This document shows positions 35,701 to 44,837 of a stretch of 64,000 bases of DNA, piece after piece. This stretch comes from Methylocaldum sp002005105 (lineage in GTDB: Bacteria; Pseudomonadota; Gammaproteobacteria; Methylococcales; Methylococcaceae). The notes under the pieces were generated by a model that worked only from the letters and a program-made list of their open reading frames with translations, was not told the DNA's origin and made no database searches. The position numbers and the translations under genes are program-made. How positions within the stretch are numbered: the first letter of the stretch is position 1; every line of letters starts with the position of its first letter. The DNA lies in NCBI RefSeq assembly GCF_051027545.1, contig NZ_CP194902.1:3472001-3536000 (forward strand), in the 5' to 3' direction.

Positions 35701-38216
35701 GGAGTCACCTGTAAATAGTTGGGGTCGGCAGGATGAGCGCTATCGATAGTTTCCATGTTGACCGCGTAGTCGACGAACAACTGTTCTCCCCCGGGGCTAC
35801 GGAATCGCACCCGATGATTCACGATGAATGGCCCGGTTTGCGGGGCGGGCGGGATGGGAAAGCTCAGATCCCCCATGTTGTTCACGCCGATGATATGCCG
35901 GATGACGGCCGGATCGAGGTTGTGTTGGCGGTAATTGTCTCGTGCGAGACGGAAGACATGTGCCGTTTCCTTGAGCTCGTCCTTCGTCGGTGCCCCCGGT
36001 TTTTGCCACGGCGGTGGCGGCGGGAGCGGTTGAAGGGTCTTCGGCACTCCGCCGTTGGTCATGGTGAGATAGTCGAACTGATAGCTGAAGTCCGGCGATT
36101 GTATGAACCAATCCTCTTGAGGGGGACCGCTTGGATTCGGCCATGCGGGATTCGCAGGTATGAGTCTCACCGAGCTTGCTCTATCAAGATAGAGTCGGCG
36201 GCCATACCACTCTCCCATTTTCTGGCCGGAAGCCGGTACGTTCCAGCCTATGTAATACTCCGTGACGTGCGGAGGAACCATCACGGGCCCCAGGTGGTAC
36301 GGGGCGTACTGGTATCCTCCACGCTGCTGCCCGATGGTGTCTCCAGTTTGCTTCTTGAATGAGCTGGCAACCAACTGGGCAATTACGACATTCGCGTGTT
36401 GTGTGCCCGTGTCTTCGAATCGCTTGGTTGCCTTGTAGTGCAGGCGGGAGGCGAAGGCGGTGTGCACGTCGCCCGATAGCAGAACGACTTTTGCGCTGGC
36501 CCCCTGACTGAATCCGACCTTGTCGGACAAGGCCTTGGCCAGTCGATCGAACGCGACCGACGGGAGGTCCCACGCCTCATGGATATCGGGGAAGTGCTTA
36601 ATATTGTTGGAAACCTCATGTAAATCAGTCGCTGCGCGGATGGGCTGGACTGGCGGCGCATTGGTCGTTAGAACGACGATCAGCATGCGTCCATCCAGAG
36701 CTGGCGTTTTTACAATCTGCGCTGCGAATTGCGCGGGCGCCAGGAGATCGGGGGCTTCGCCGCCTCCCCAGGGATAGGTTCTGAAGGTTCGCGTGTCCGT
36801 GACGATGATCTGATGAGCAGTACCCTCGATGGTGTAGTTGTAGCTCAGCGAACCGGGATGATGATCGACTCGGTGATTCTTTTCGACTTCTGTGCCGGTC
36901 GGCACGTTGACCAGGGAACAGATAGCATCCGATTTTTCTTTGCTTACGTAGTCTGCTGGCGTCGTGGGCGAGTTCAGCAGGGCCAAGAGCCTGGTGCCCG
37001 GAAGGCTTGCGTCGGTTTCCAGGAATTGCTCCGGCACATTTCCCCAATGCTGGCACAGAGAGTACGCCACAAGCGCGTTCTGAACGATGCGTCTACCTAT
37101 GTCCGTGGCGTATAGATGGTACGCCGTGTACTCGGTCATGTTCCAATCGTCGGTTACTTCATGATCGTCGAAGATCATGTAGCTGGGGATATTCGCGAGG
37201 ACGCGACGGACATTGGGCAAGGTGGCCCGGAACTTGATCAATTGTTGAATGTCGTTTTCGATACCACGCTTAAACCCACGGTAATCGTTTTTATTGTCCA
37301 AAGTTACAAAGGCGGAGCTGATCTTGACCACGTCGTCTTTGGTGGGCATCACGTCCTGAGGGGGCCAGAGCACATCGGACCACGCAAACAGGTACATGCA
37401 TAGATATTCGCCCAGCGACATCAGGTGGCAGCTGAGGTCTTCCGATGAGAACTTCGCCTTTCCGTCTTCCATCTCAAGTATGCCGCGCCTCGAGAAAGGG
37501 GGGAGTCCGGACGCCAGCATCGGCGTCTGTATCGGCACCAGCGGCAGCAGTTCATCCCACATCAGGAACTTGGCGGCGTCGGTCAGCATCATCAGCAGGC
37601 TGGCCGCAACGTCGTCGGCGTAGATTTGATCGCCGGTCATCAGGAGTTGTTGCGGGCGCTGTAAAGGTGAATTCACCTTCTCCTCGATCAGCGTATCCGC
37701 GATCGCCAAGGCATCCAGCCCGTCGCCGGACGGTTTTCGGCATGAGCCGTGGAGGATGCGCAGCGAGTAGATATTGGCCGGCGGCAGGCAGAACGACGGC
37801 CTGTCGTACGGGGTGTTCGGGTAGGTCAGCAGTGCCTTGTGCGTCCCGGTAGCGGTCGTGAAAGTGGTCGCGGCAGCGATCGAGTCATCGATTAGCGATG
37901 GGGTATTGGTGTCTGTGGGATACTCGAATACCGCGTCATACATGTAGACGGCATTCTCCACCAGCTCGCTTTCCCCAGCCTTACGCCGAGCGGTGACGGC
38001 GACGATGTGCAGGTTTGGACCAACGGCGATCGTTTCTCGCTTTCCGTCGAAGACACGTTTGCCGGTACTGTCCAGTACCATGAGGGTCACCGTCGCCTTC
38101 TTCTGAAGCGAGAACCAGACCGTAACGGAGTCCGGCGTGACCTTTCGCAGGATTGGCCCCGCAAGGACGTTTGGTTTTTCCGACAACGTTTTCGAGTTCA
38201 GATACTGCCAAGTCAT
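35697..38216 (-). CDS. PhoD-like metallophosphatase, cytosolic (operon gene 1)
   Basis: 839 aa from ATG 38216; a TTG at 38258 would add 14 residues. PhoD-type motifs are present: LHGSCRKP near 155-162, GDQIYADD at ~195-202, FDDHEVTDDW at ~349-358 and SGDVHTAF at ~581-588, together supplying the Asp/His metal ligands. The N-terminal ~120 residues form a beta domain as in PhoD. Unlike typical PhoD, there is no twin-arginine signal, so it should act in the cytoplasm. PhoD enzymes are phosphodiesterases/phosphomonoesterases; the substrate here is unknown. It leads the five-gene operon and overlaps the DUF6603-like gene by 4 nt. Confidence 0.85.
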   Translation of the reverse strand: MTWQYLNSKTLSEKPNVLAGPILRKVTPDSVTVWFSLQKKATVTLMVLDSTGKRVFDGKRETIAVGPNLHIVAVTARRKAGESELVENAVYMYDAVFEYPTDTNTPSLIDDSIAAATTFTTATGTHKALLTYPNTPYDRPSFCLPPANIYSLRILHGSCRKPSGDGLDALAIADTLIEEKVNSPLQRPQQLLMTGDQIYADDVAASLLMMLTDAAKFLMWDELLPLVPIQTPMLASGLPPFSRRGILEMEDGKAKFSSEDLSCHLMSLGEYLCMYLFAWSDVLWPPQDVMPTKDDVVKISSAFVTLDNKNDYRGFKRGIENDIQQLIKFRATLPNVRRVLANIPSYMIFDDHEVTDDWNMTEYTAYHLYATDIGRRIVQNALVAYSLCQHWGNVPEQFLETDASLPGTRLLALLNSPTTPADYVSKEKSDAICSLVNVPTGTEVEKNHRVDHHPGSLSYNYTIEGTAHQIIVTDTRTFRTYPWGGGEAPDLLAPAQFAAQIVKTPALDGRMLIVVLTTNAPPVQPIRAATDLHEVSNNIKHFPDIHEAWDLPSVAFDRLAKALSDKVGFSQGASAKVVLLSGDVHTAFASRLHYKATKRFEDTGTQHANVVIAQLVASSFKKQTGDTIGQQRGGYQYAPYHLGPVMVPPHVTEYYIGWNVPASGQKMGEWYGRRLYLDRASSVRLIPANPAWPNPSGPPQEDWFIQSPDFSYQFDYLTMTNGGVPKTLQPLPPPPPWQKPGAPTKDELKETAHVFRLARDNYRQHNLDPAVIRHIIGVNNMGDLSFPIPPAPQTGPFIVNHRVRFRSPGGEQLFVDYAVNMETIDSAHPADPNYLQVTP

Positions 38217-38478
38217 GATCCGATTTCCCGTGATCCCGTTGAACTGTCGATAAAGCAAGGTGTGGTGCTGACTACAGCGCGCACGTATTCAGAACGCTCT
38301 GAATTTCGAGCAGTGGAAACGACATGGCGAATGTTTGCCCAAGCCACAAGCATCCCGTCCGCGAACGACACCTTGCGCAAAAAGCGTGCAAATCCATCGT
38401 GAGCACTGTCCGATGATTCGAAAACCTTGTCGTGGTGCATCATTTCGATAGCCTTGTTCGCTTATCCCGGCGACCGTC

Positions 38479-39117
38479 TCAGTACCGGTACTCATCGGGT
38501 TTGTAGAAGAAGTACTCCGCCTTGTAGGGCACCAGCGCCTTCTGCCCCACGTCCGTCGGTTCGGCACACCCGGTCGAGGGTGCCACGCCTCCAACGGTGT
38601 TCAGCCGCTGGATGAAAGTTGTCGGCGTGAGCGCGTGGCCTCCGGTGGGGCCGTCCTGGGCGCCGACCACCTGGACCAGAAGCCAGGGAATTGCGTCGGG
38701 CGCGACGAAGGCAGGGTCGGAAGAGGAGGCGATTCCCTGGCCCCAGACGGTGCTCGTGTCCCGCGAGTGTTGCCAAGTGACGCGAGAGGTCTCTTTCTCG
38801 AACGGGTTGGGGCTGAGGAAGTGGGTGATGACCTGCTGGTTATAGCGGTTGAACAGGGTGGCCTGCGGCCCGAAGAAAGTCCAGGCGAAGCCGGAATCCG
38901 AAGGGAGGCAGATGTAGTTCTGGGTGCCGGAGGCGTGCGCGTTGAGGAAAGGCTCGTTGCCTTCCGGCACCTGAATGTCGGCAGGCACGGATGGCGGCGT
39001 GACAAAATCGGCGTAGGCTGATGCCGGTAGCGAAACCGGACCGGCCAGAGCAGAGGCACAGGCGATGGGCAAGATACGACGCGCGGTCTGATTCCGTGCA
39101 GTATTTCCGATTTTCAT
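38479..39117 (-). CDS. Exported DUF3455 protein
   Basis: 212 aa with a signal peptide ending near SAYA (~36). The mature part carries DUF3455 features: PEGNEPFLNAHASGTQNYICL near 52-72, GFAWTFFGPQATLF near 76-89 and VTWQHSRDTSTVWGQ near 113-127. Two Cys (near 71 and 185) could form a disulfide. The family is exported and of unknown function. It lies 262 bp upstream of the PhoD-like operon on the same strand and is divergent from the large regulator, so it may be part of the same regulated unit. Confidence 0.8.
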   Translation of the reverse strand: MKIGNTARNQTARRILPIACASALAGPVSLPASAYADFVTPPSVPADIQVPEGNEPFLNAHASGTQNYICLPSDSGFAWTFFGPQATLFNRYNQQVITHFLSPNPFEKETSRVTWQHSRDTSTVWGQGIASSSDPAFVAPDAIPWLLVQVVGAQDGPTGGHALTPTTFIQRLNTVGGVAPSTGCAEPTDVGQKALVPYKAEYFFYKPDEYRY

Positions 39118-39639
39118 GGCATTCCCCTGTCGCGCTTCGGGCGCGGGTTATAGAGTGATCGTTTCTATGGCAGTTTTCAGAATCGAAAACCGCCGTTTTC
39201 AGGTTTCTTATCCTTGCACCGGCTTATCGCGGCCGAAACCGGTGTCATCCATGCACCGTCCGGATCTCAGGCTTGAACGGCGAGTCCTCAAAGCAAAAGA
39301 GATCAATCCGATCGTTCTGTGAACTATTGCCGCGAATACCGCCGCGCGGCGTGATAGCATCGCCTACGGCACTTTCTGGTTCCGCGCAGTCTGGAGCATC
39401 GTTGCCGGGCCGGGACAAGGCGGCAAACACAATAGCTTTCAGCCTCATACACTGCTCTTCGACGGGTCCCTCTAGGGTAAGCGGCGAGAGCTTTCGACGG
39501 TTCTGGCGATTGCATCTTGCACGTCGAAAGCATATCAGCGGCTAAATCCGGGTGCCGTTTAGGCACCGTGGAATTCTCGTGCAATTTCCGTAAACATCGC
39601 GCAACACTCCACAGATTTTGTTTTGGGTAACGGACCGCA
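39118..39639. other. 522-bp divergent intergenic region
   Basis: Lies between the DUF3455 gene (minus) and the AAA/TPR regulator (plus) and should contain both promoters. GGTGCC (39551-39556) and GGCACC (39562-39567) form a 6-bp stem with a 5-nt loop, 73 bp before the regulator start, which could be an operator. I see no gene or RNA in the rest. Confidence 0.4.
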
Positions 39640-42600
39640 ATGACGCGCCAACATCACCTTTTCTTTCCTCCGTTTCAGCTGGATTTGGTCAATGAGAAAC
39701 TGTTTTGCGGCGCGCAACACATACCCTTGCGACCGAAGGCGCTCGCCGTGCTGCGTTATCTGGCGGAACACGCGCAAAGCTTGGTCACCAAGGAAGAGTT
39801 GCTCGAAGCCGTGTGGCGTCGATCCTATGTGAGTGAAGGACTGTTGCGGGGGTATATTCGCGAGCTCCGCGCCGTGCTCGGGGATGAGGCTCAGGCGCCG
39901 CGCTTCATCGAGACGGCCAGCCGGCGAGGCTATCGGTTCATCGCCCCGGTCACCAGTGCTTCAGCGGTCTCCTCGGGAGGGGATCAGCGTGAGCCCGCCT
40001 TTCGCGCAACCTCGGACGGGCAACTATGGGTGGGGCGGGAGGCGCAACTGAGGCGTTTGCAGGAGTTATGGCTGACGGCCCAAGGCGGCCGGCGGCAGAT
40101 CGTTTTCCTGACCGGGGAGGCAGGCTCGGGCAAAACGACTTTCATTGAAATGTTTCTTGAGACGCTGGCGCGGGATGAGCACAGGCTAATGTGGGGGCAG
40201 TGCATTGAGCACTATGGGGCGGGAGAGGCATTTCTGCCGCTGCTGGAGGCCTTGGGCCGTGAGGGCGATGCAAGTCGCTTAAAAGCCGCGTTGAGTGCCT
40301 GCGCCCCCACCTGGCTGTCGCAGTTGCCGAGGCTGCTCGCTGCGGAGGAACGAGAGGAGGTGCAGCGGCAAGTGCTGGGGGCGACGCGGGAGCGTATGCT
40401 GCGGGAGGGTTGCGAACTGCTGGAGGCCCTGTCGGCGGAAGCGCCGCTCGTGCTGGTTCTGGAAGACATGCACTGGAGCGATTATGCCACCCTGGATCTG
40501 CTCGCCGCGCTGGGACGACGCCGGGAGCGGGCGGCGCTGTTGGTGATCGTCAGCTACAGGGCAAGCGATGCGGCGCTTCGCGACCATCCCTTGCAACGGG
40601 TGCGGCAGGAGTTACAGGCGCGTCGGCTGTGTGCCGAACTGCCGATCGACGCCTTCTCCCGGAAAGAACTGCGCGCTTATCTCGTCCGGCGGTTTTCGCA
40701 AGCCCCGTTTCTCGAAGAAATCGCCCGAATCATTCATCGACGTACCGGCGGCCACCCTTTGTTCGTGGTGAATCTTATCGATTACCTGCTCGCCGACGGA
40801 CGTCTTCGGCAAGCCGAGGGAGAATGGAGCATCGAAGGCGGTGTTGAGGACCTAGAGCGCGGCGTACCGGATGACATCCGAGAGCTAATCGAGCATCAGC
40901 TGGAACGACTGTCCACCCGAGAGCAGCAGGCGCTCGGTGTAGCGAGTGCGGCCGGAATGGAATGCTCGGCGGCCCTTCTTGCGGCGGCATTGGAAGAAGA
41001 TCCGCTGGCTGTCGAGGCCTGCTGCGAAGCGTTGGTGCGGCGTAGTCCGATGTGGGCGGCGAGCGGAATAGCCGAGTGGCCGGATGGAACTGTGGCGGGA
41101 AACTACGCGTTTCGCCATGCTTTGTTTGCGGAAGTGCTGTACCAGCGGCTGACTCCGGCTTACCGGATTGCATTGCATCGGTGCCTGGGGAAACGACTGG
41201 AACTTGCCTTCGGGGAACGGTCGGGAGAAATCGCGGCCGAGTTGGCCAGGCACTTCGAGGAGGGGAGGGATTTTTCGAAGGCTCTGGGTTATCTTCGCCT
41301 CGCCGCCGAACAGTCCTCGCGGCGTTTCGCCAACCGCGAAGCCTTGAATTACCTCGGCCGTGCATTGGCGCTAGTGGACCGGCAACCGGCCGAAGCCCGG
41401 ATCGACAGCCGTCTGTCACTCATGGAGCAGCGCGCCCTGGTCCATCGCGTGCTCTCCGATTGGCCTTGCATGGTGGAAGACCTGGAGGGGCTGGTGGCGC
41501 TGGCCGGCGCCGAAGGTCGGCGGGAGCAGGAGGTCGGGGGCTTGATAGCATTGACCTTGGCGCTGTTTCATTCCGATCCCTTGCGCTGTATCGCCACGGC
41601 TGATCTGGCGGTCGAGCGGAGTCGCGATCTTGCCGCCGACCGGCTAAGAACCTACGCGGTAGCCAACCAGGCGCTTTTTCGCCTCGCGTTTGGCTTATGC
41701 CGAGAGGAAGACAGGGTGGCGGTCGTCCATGGCGCGGAAGTCGCCCGCTCGGCGCAGGATGCCATGCCCTTAGCTTTATATTGCACGCTGCAAACCGTCA
41801 TGGATCTCGATCAGGCCGATTACCCCGGTGCCCTGAGGTCCGCGCAAGAGGTCCTGCGCCTGGGCAGCGCAATGGGCGACGGCTTCAATTACATGTCCGG
41901 CCAGTACTATTCCGCCTGGGCGTTGCTCCATCTCGGAAGATGGGGCGAAGTGAGGCGCATCCAGGCGGCAGGGCTGACGGCGGCGGAGCAAAACGACAGT
42001 CCAATGCCGCGGTCGCTATTCCACCTGGTTGCAGCGGCCTTGTCTCTGGAGGCGCTGGACTATCGCAGCGCTCTGACGTTGTGCCGAAGTGCCACCCCGC
42101 GCCCTTCGGACGCTTATGCCGTGCCGCTCTTTGTGCTTTTGAGGAGCCGTGCGCATCTCGCCCTGGGCCGGTATCACGAAGCGATTTGTTGTCTTGAGTA
42201 CCTTGCCCAAATGACCGAAGCTGGCGAGTTGCTCAGTTTGCGCAATCGGATGATGCTCCGTGAGAGCCTGGGCGAATACTGGCTGGCCATGGGGAAGCCC
42301 GCGCAGGCCTACACCGAGGCGGAGCGATTGCTCGAACTTGCCGCCACCCCCGGCGATCGCCACTTTTTGGCTCTGGGGCACCGGCTCTTGGCTCGGATCG
42401 CGATCGCGGAGCAGGATCGGAACGAGGCGGAATGCCAGCTATCGCAAGCCCTAGCCGTCATCGAAGGCGCCGTGGTTCCGTTGGCGGCCTGGCGGGTCTA
42501 TTTCACGGCGGCGGAGCTAAATGAAGGGCAAGAGCGGACGGCCGAGGCTAGCGTGTACTGGAACCGCGGCGCGGCGGTCGTCCGTGCACTGGCCGATTCT

Positions 42601-42666
42601 CTCGAAGAAACGGATCCCCTGCGCCGGTCGTTGCTGACCGCCTTGCCCGTTCAAGAAGGGGCATAA
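39640..42666 (+). CDS. Winged-helix/AAA/TPR transcriptional regulator
   Basis: 1008 aa. Residues ~8-103 are an OmpR/CadC-type winged helix (RPKALAVLRYLAEHAQSLVTKEELLEAVW ... RFIETASRRGYRFIAPV). An AAA_16-type ATPase follows with Walker A GEAGSGKT at ~159-166 and Walker B LVLVLEDMHWSDY near 270-282. The C-terminal ~400 residues are TPR-like helical repeats. Such STAND-type regulators bind a ligand through the repeats and activate transcription when ATP-bound. ATG 39640 lacks a good Shine-Dalgarno. It is divergent from DUF3455 and the PhoD-like operon, which makes these its likely targets; this is inference from position. Confidence 0.88.
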   Translation: MTRQHHLFFPPFQLDLVNEKLFCGAQHIPLRPKALAVLRYLAEHAQSLVTKEELLEAVWRRSYVSEGLLRGYIRELRAVLGDEAQAPRFIETASRRGYRFIAPVTSASAVSSGGDQREPAFRATSDGQLWVGREAQLRRLQELWLTAQGGRRQIVFLTGEAGSGKTTFIEMFLETLARDEHRLMWGQCIEHYGAGEAFLPLLEALGREGDASRLKAALSACAPTWLSQLPRLLAAEEREEVQRQVLGATRERMLREGCELLEALSAEAPLVLVLEDMHWSDYATLDLLAALGRRRERAALLVIVSYRASDAALRDHPLQRVRQELQARRLCAELPIDAFSRKELRAYLVRRFSQAPFLEEIARIIHRRTGGHPLFVVNLIDYLLADGRLRQAEGEWSIEGGVEDLERGVPDDIRELIEHQLERLSTREQQALGVASAAGMECSAALLAAALEEDPLAVEACCEALVRRSPMWAASGIAEWPDGTVAGNYAFRHALFAEVLYQRLTPAYRIALHRCLGKRLELAFGERSGEIAAELARHFEEGRDFSKALGYLRLAAEQSSRRFANREALNYLGRALALVDRQPAEARIDSRLSLMEQRALVHRVLSDWPCMVEDLEGLVALAGAEGRREQEVGGLIALTLALFHSDPLRCIATADLAVERSRDLAADRLRTYAVANQALFRLAFGLCREEDRVAVVHGAEVARSAQDAMPLALYCTLQTVMDLDQADYPGALRSAQEVLRLGSAMGDGFNYMSGQYYSAWALLHLGRWGEVRRIQAAGLTAAEQNDSPMPRSLFHLVAAALSLEALDYRSALTLCRSATPRPSDAYAVPLFVLLRSRAHLALGRYHEAICCLEYLAQMTEAGELLSLRNRMMLRESLGEYWLAMGKPAQAYTEAERLLELAATPGDRHFLALGHRLLARIAIAEQDRNEAECQLSQALAVIEGAVVPLAAWRVYFTAAELNEGQERTAEASVYWNRGAAVVRALADSLEETDPLRRSLLTALPVQEGA

Positions 42667-42703
42667 TCCGGCCGGCTTCATTTGTCCGATCAGGTATCTG
42701 TCT

Positions 42704-43603
42704 TCACGCGGTCAGTTGCCGGTGGTCGGAACTTTGCGCCGTTTGATGTGTGAGCCTAGCCAAGGATTGTCCCATGCGGACGATACTGTCGGGCACGAGC
42801 GATTCTTCCCACTCGACCACGTTATCGCCGAATAGAACGATTATCGTAGATCCCATATTGAAGCGCCCCATTTCCTGGCCGCGGGAAAGGACCGGCGGGT
42901 TCTCCGGATAATGCCAGGTTCGTACGGTCGTGCTAGTCGGCGGGGTAACGACGCCATGCCAAACCGTTTCGATGCTGGCGACAAAGATGGCTCCTACGAG
43001 GACCAATGCCATAGGCCCGACCTCGGTGTCGAACAGCGCGATAACGCGTTCGTTGCGCGCGAACAGATTCGGGACATTGGCCGTGGTGGCCGCGTTGACG
43101 CTGAACAGTTTTCCGGGAACATGGGTCATCTCCTTGAGCGTCCCGTCGAGGGGCATGTGCAGGCGATGATAGTCCCGCGGCGAGAGGTAGATTGTCGCAA
43201 ACCGGCCGTTGGCGAACAACTCTGCTTGTTCCGCGTGTCCGCCGAGCAACTCGGCCACACTGAAATCTTTTTCCTTGGCCTGGATGATGCGTCCCTCGGT
43301 AATCGCTCCGATTTGGCTGACGGTGCCGTCCGCCGGACAGACTACGGCGTCGGGTTCGGGCGCGATGGGGCGGGTCTCCGGTTTGAGCGCGCGGGTGAAG
43401 AACTCGTTGAAGCAGCCGTAAGCAGTCGGATCCGGCTCGGCAGCTTGCGCCATATCGACGCCGTACAGCTTGATGAATGAGCGAATCATTGCATCTTTGA
43501 AGGCGCTGTTCCGGCACCGGGTTATCGAACCCATCAGCCGCGACAGCATGTGCTGGGGCAGCACATGCTGGCCGAGCGCGAAGAGTTTTTCCGAGGTAGA
43601 CAT
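42704..43603 (-). CDS. psd: Phosphatidylserine decarboxylase proenzyme
   Basis: 299 aa from ATG 43603; the in-frame extension to 43792 overlaps the upstream gene and lacks protein character. It converts phosphatidylserine to phosphatidylethanolamine at the inner membrane. The self-cleavage site is MGST, a variant of the usual LGST, so Ser252 should become the pyruvoyl group. Other family features are FNEFFTRALKP near 77-87, ADGTVSQIG near 105-113 and YLSPRDYHRLHMP near 152-164. It is the last gene of the glyoxylate/glycerate operon, an unusual position; a shared need for serine metabolism is possible. Confidence 0.92.
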   Translation of the reverse strand: MSTSEKLFALGQHVLPQHMLSRLMGSITRCRNSAFKDAMIRSFIKLYGVDMAQAAEPDPTAYGCFNEFFTRALKPETRPIAPEPDAVVCPADGTVSQIGAITEGRIIQAKEKDFSVAELLGGHAEQAELFANGRFATIYLSPRDYHRLHMPLDGTLKEMTHVPGKLFSVNAATTANVPNLFARNERVIALFDTEVGPMALVLVGAIFVASIETVWHGVVTPPTSTTVRTWHYPENPPVLSRGQEMGRFNMGSTIIVLFGDNVVEWEESLVPDSIVRMGQSLARLTHQTAQSSDHRQLTA

Positions 43604-43635
43604 AGTGGGATCAATTGGTGCTTGGGGCGAAGGAA

Positions 43636-44826
43636 TCAATAACCCCGCTCGGCAAAAACCTTTTGAGCAGCGGTTACGGCCACTCCGGCGGTAATCGGGG
43701 CTTTGGTTTCGGCAAGCACGGCTTCGAGCGCACTCAGGCAAACCAAAACATTCTTCGGCGATGCGCTGAACCCCATGAGTCCGATGCGCCAAATCTTGCC
43801 CGCCAGTGCTCCAAGTCCCGCTCCGATTTCGAGGCCGTAACGGTTGAGCAGGGTCGAGCGGACATAAACATCATCGGCACCTTCCGGAATCGTGACCGCG
43901 TTGAGCTGGGGCAAGCGAGCCGCTGTCGGCACGATGAAGCGCAGTCCCATCGCCTCGAGACCGGCCTTCAGCGCGGTATGCATGTCCTGGTGCCGTTGCC
44001 AGGCATTCTCCAACCCTTCCTCCTGCAGAAGCACCAGAGCTTCATGCAGGCCGTACAGCGCATTGATCGGCGCGGTGTGGTGATAGGCGCGCTTCGTGCC
44101 GCCGCCCCAGTAATTCATCACCAGGCTGAGATCCAGGAACCAGCTTTGCACTTTGGTCTTGCGATTCTTGATGACCTCGATCGCCCGTTGATTGAAACTG
44201 ACCGGCGAAAGACCAGGCGTGCAGGATAGGCACTTCTGCGAGCCGGAGTAGATGGCGTCGACGTTCCATTCGTCCACTTTTAGCGGAGAACCGCCGAGCG
44301 AGGTCACGGCATCCACGATGACCAGGCAGCCATGCTCATGGGCGAGCCGGGCAAGCGTCTCCACGTCCGAGCACGCGCCGGTGGACGTTTCGGCCTGAAC
44401 GAAGGCTACGATCTTGGCTTCCGGGTGGGCCTTGAGGGCATCGGCTACTTTGTTCGGGTCGATGGGCATGCCCCATTCGTCCTCGACTAGGACGGCCTTG
44501 CCGCCGCAACGTTCCACGTTTTCCTTCATCCGACCGCCGAAAACGCCATTTTGGCATACGATCACCGTATCGCCCGGTTCCACGAGGTTGACGAAGCAGG
44601 TTTCCATGCCGGCCGAGCCGGGGGCGGAAACCGGCAGAGTCAATTCGCTACTGGTCTTGAAGGCGTAGTGCAGCAAGGCCTTCATTTCATCCATCATGTC
44701 GATGAAGCGGGGGTCCAGGTGGCCGATCGTCGGTCGCGCCATGGCCTCCAAAATTCTCGGGTGGACGTCGGACGGGCCAGGGCCCATAAGGGTGCGGACG
44801 GGAGGGTGGAAAGATCGGATGCTCAT
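43636..44826 (-). CDS. Class V aminotransferase, alanine-glyoxylate type
   Basis: 396 aa PLP enzyme. The PLP lysine is ~Lys198 in YSGSQKCLSC; other features are GPGPSDVHPRILEAMARPTIGHLDP near 15-39 and VDAVTSLGG near 171-179. This N-terminal pattern matches alanine-glyoxylate aminotransferases (AGXT group) more than the operon's other class V enzyme. It would make glycine from glyoxylate using alanine or serine. ATG 44826 has no clear Shine-Dalgarno; the gene begins 11 bp after the glycerate kinase stop. Serine-pyruvate or (S)-ureidoglycine activities are alternatives. Confidence 0.85.
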   Translation of the reverse strand: MSIRSFHPPVRTLMGPGPSDVHPRILEAMARPTIGHLDPRFIDMMDEMKALLHYAFKTSSELTLPVSAPGSAGMETCFVNLVEPGDTVIVCQNGVFGGRMKENVERCGGKAVLVEDEWGMPIDPNKVADALKAHPEAKIVAFVQAETSTGACSDVETLARLAHEHGCLVIVDAVTSLGGSPLKVDEWNVDAIYSGSQKCLSCTPGLSPVSFNQRAIEVIKNRKTKVQSWFLDLSLVMNYWGGGTKRAYHHTAPINALYGLHEALVLLQEEGLENAWQRHQDMHTALKAGLEAMGLRFIVPTAARLPQLNAVTIPEGADDVYVRSTLLNRYGLEIGAGLGALAGKIWRIGLMGFSASPKNVLVCLSALEAVLAETKAPITAGVAVTAAQKVFAERGY

Positions 44827-44837
44827 TTTTCGATGTT

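Noticed and set aside
22417..38216. Idea that the giant operon is a contractile injection system or phage-tail-like particle
   Set aside because: No sheath, tube, baseplate, spike or AAA unfoldase-like gene is recognisable among the five.
43604..43792. N-terminal extension of psd
   Set aside because: It overlaps the aminotransferase gene and lacks family similarity; family-like sequence begins at 43603.
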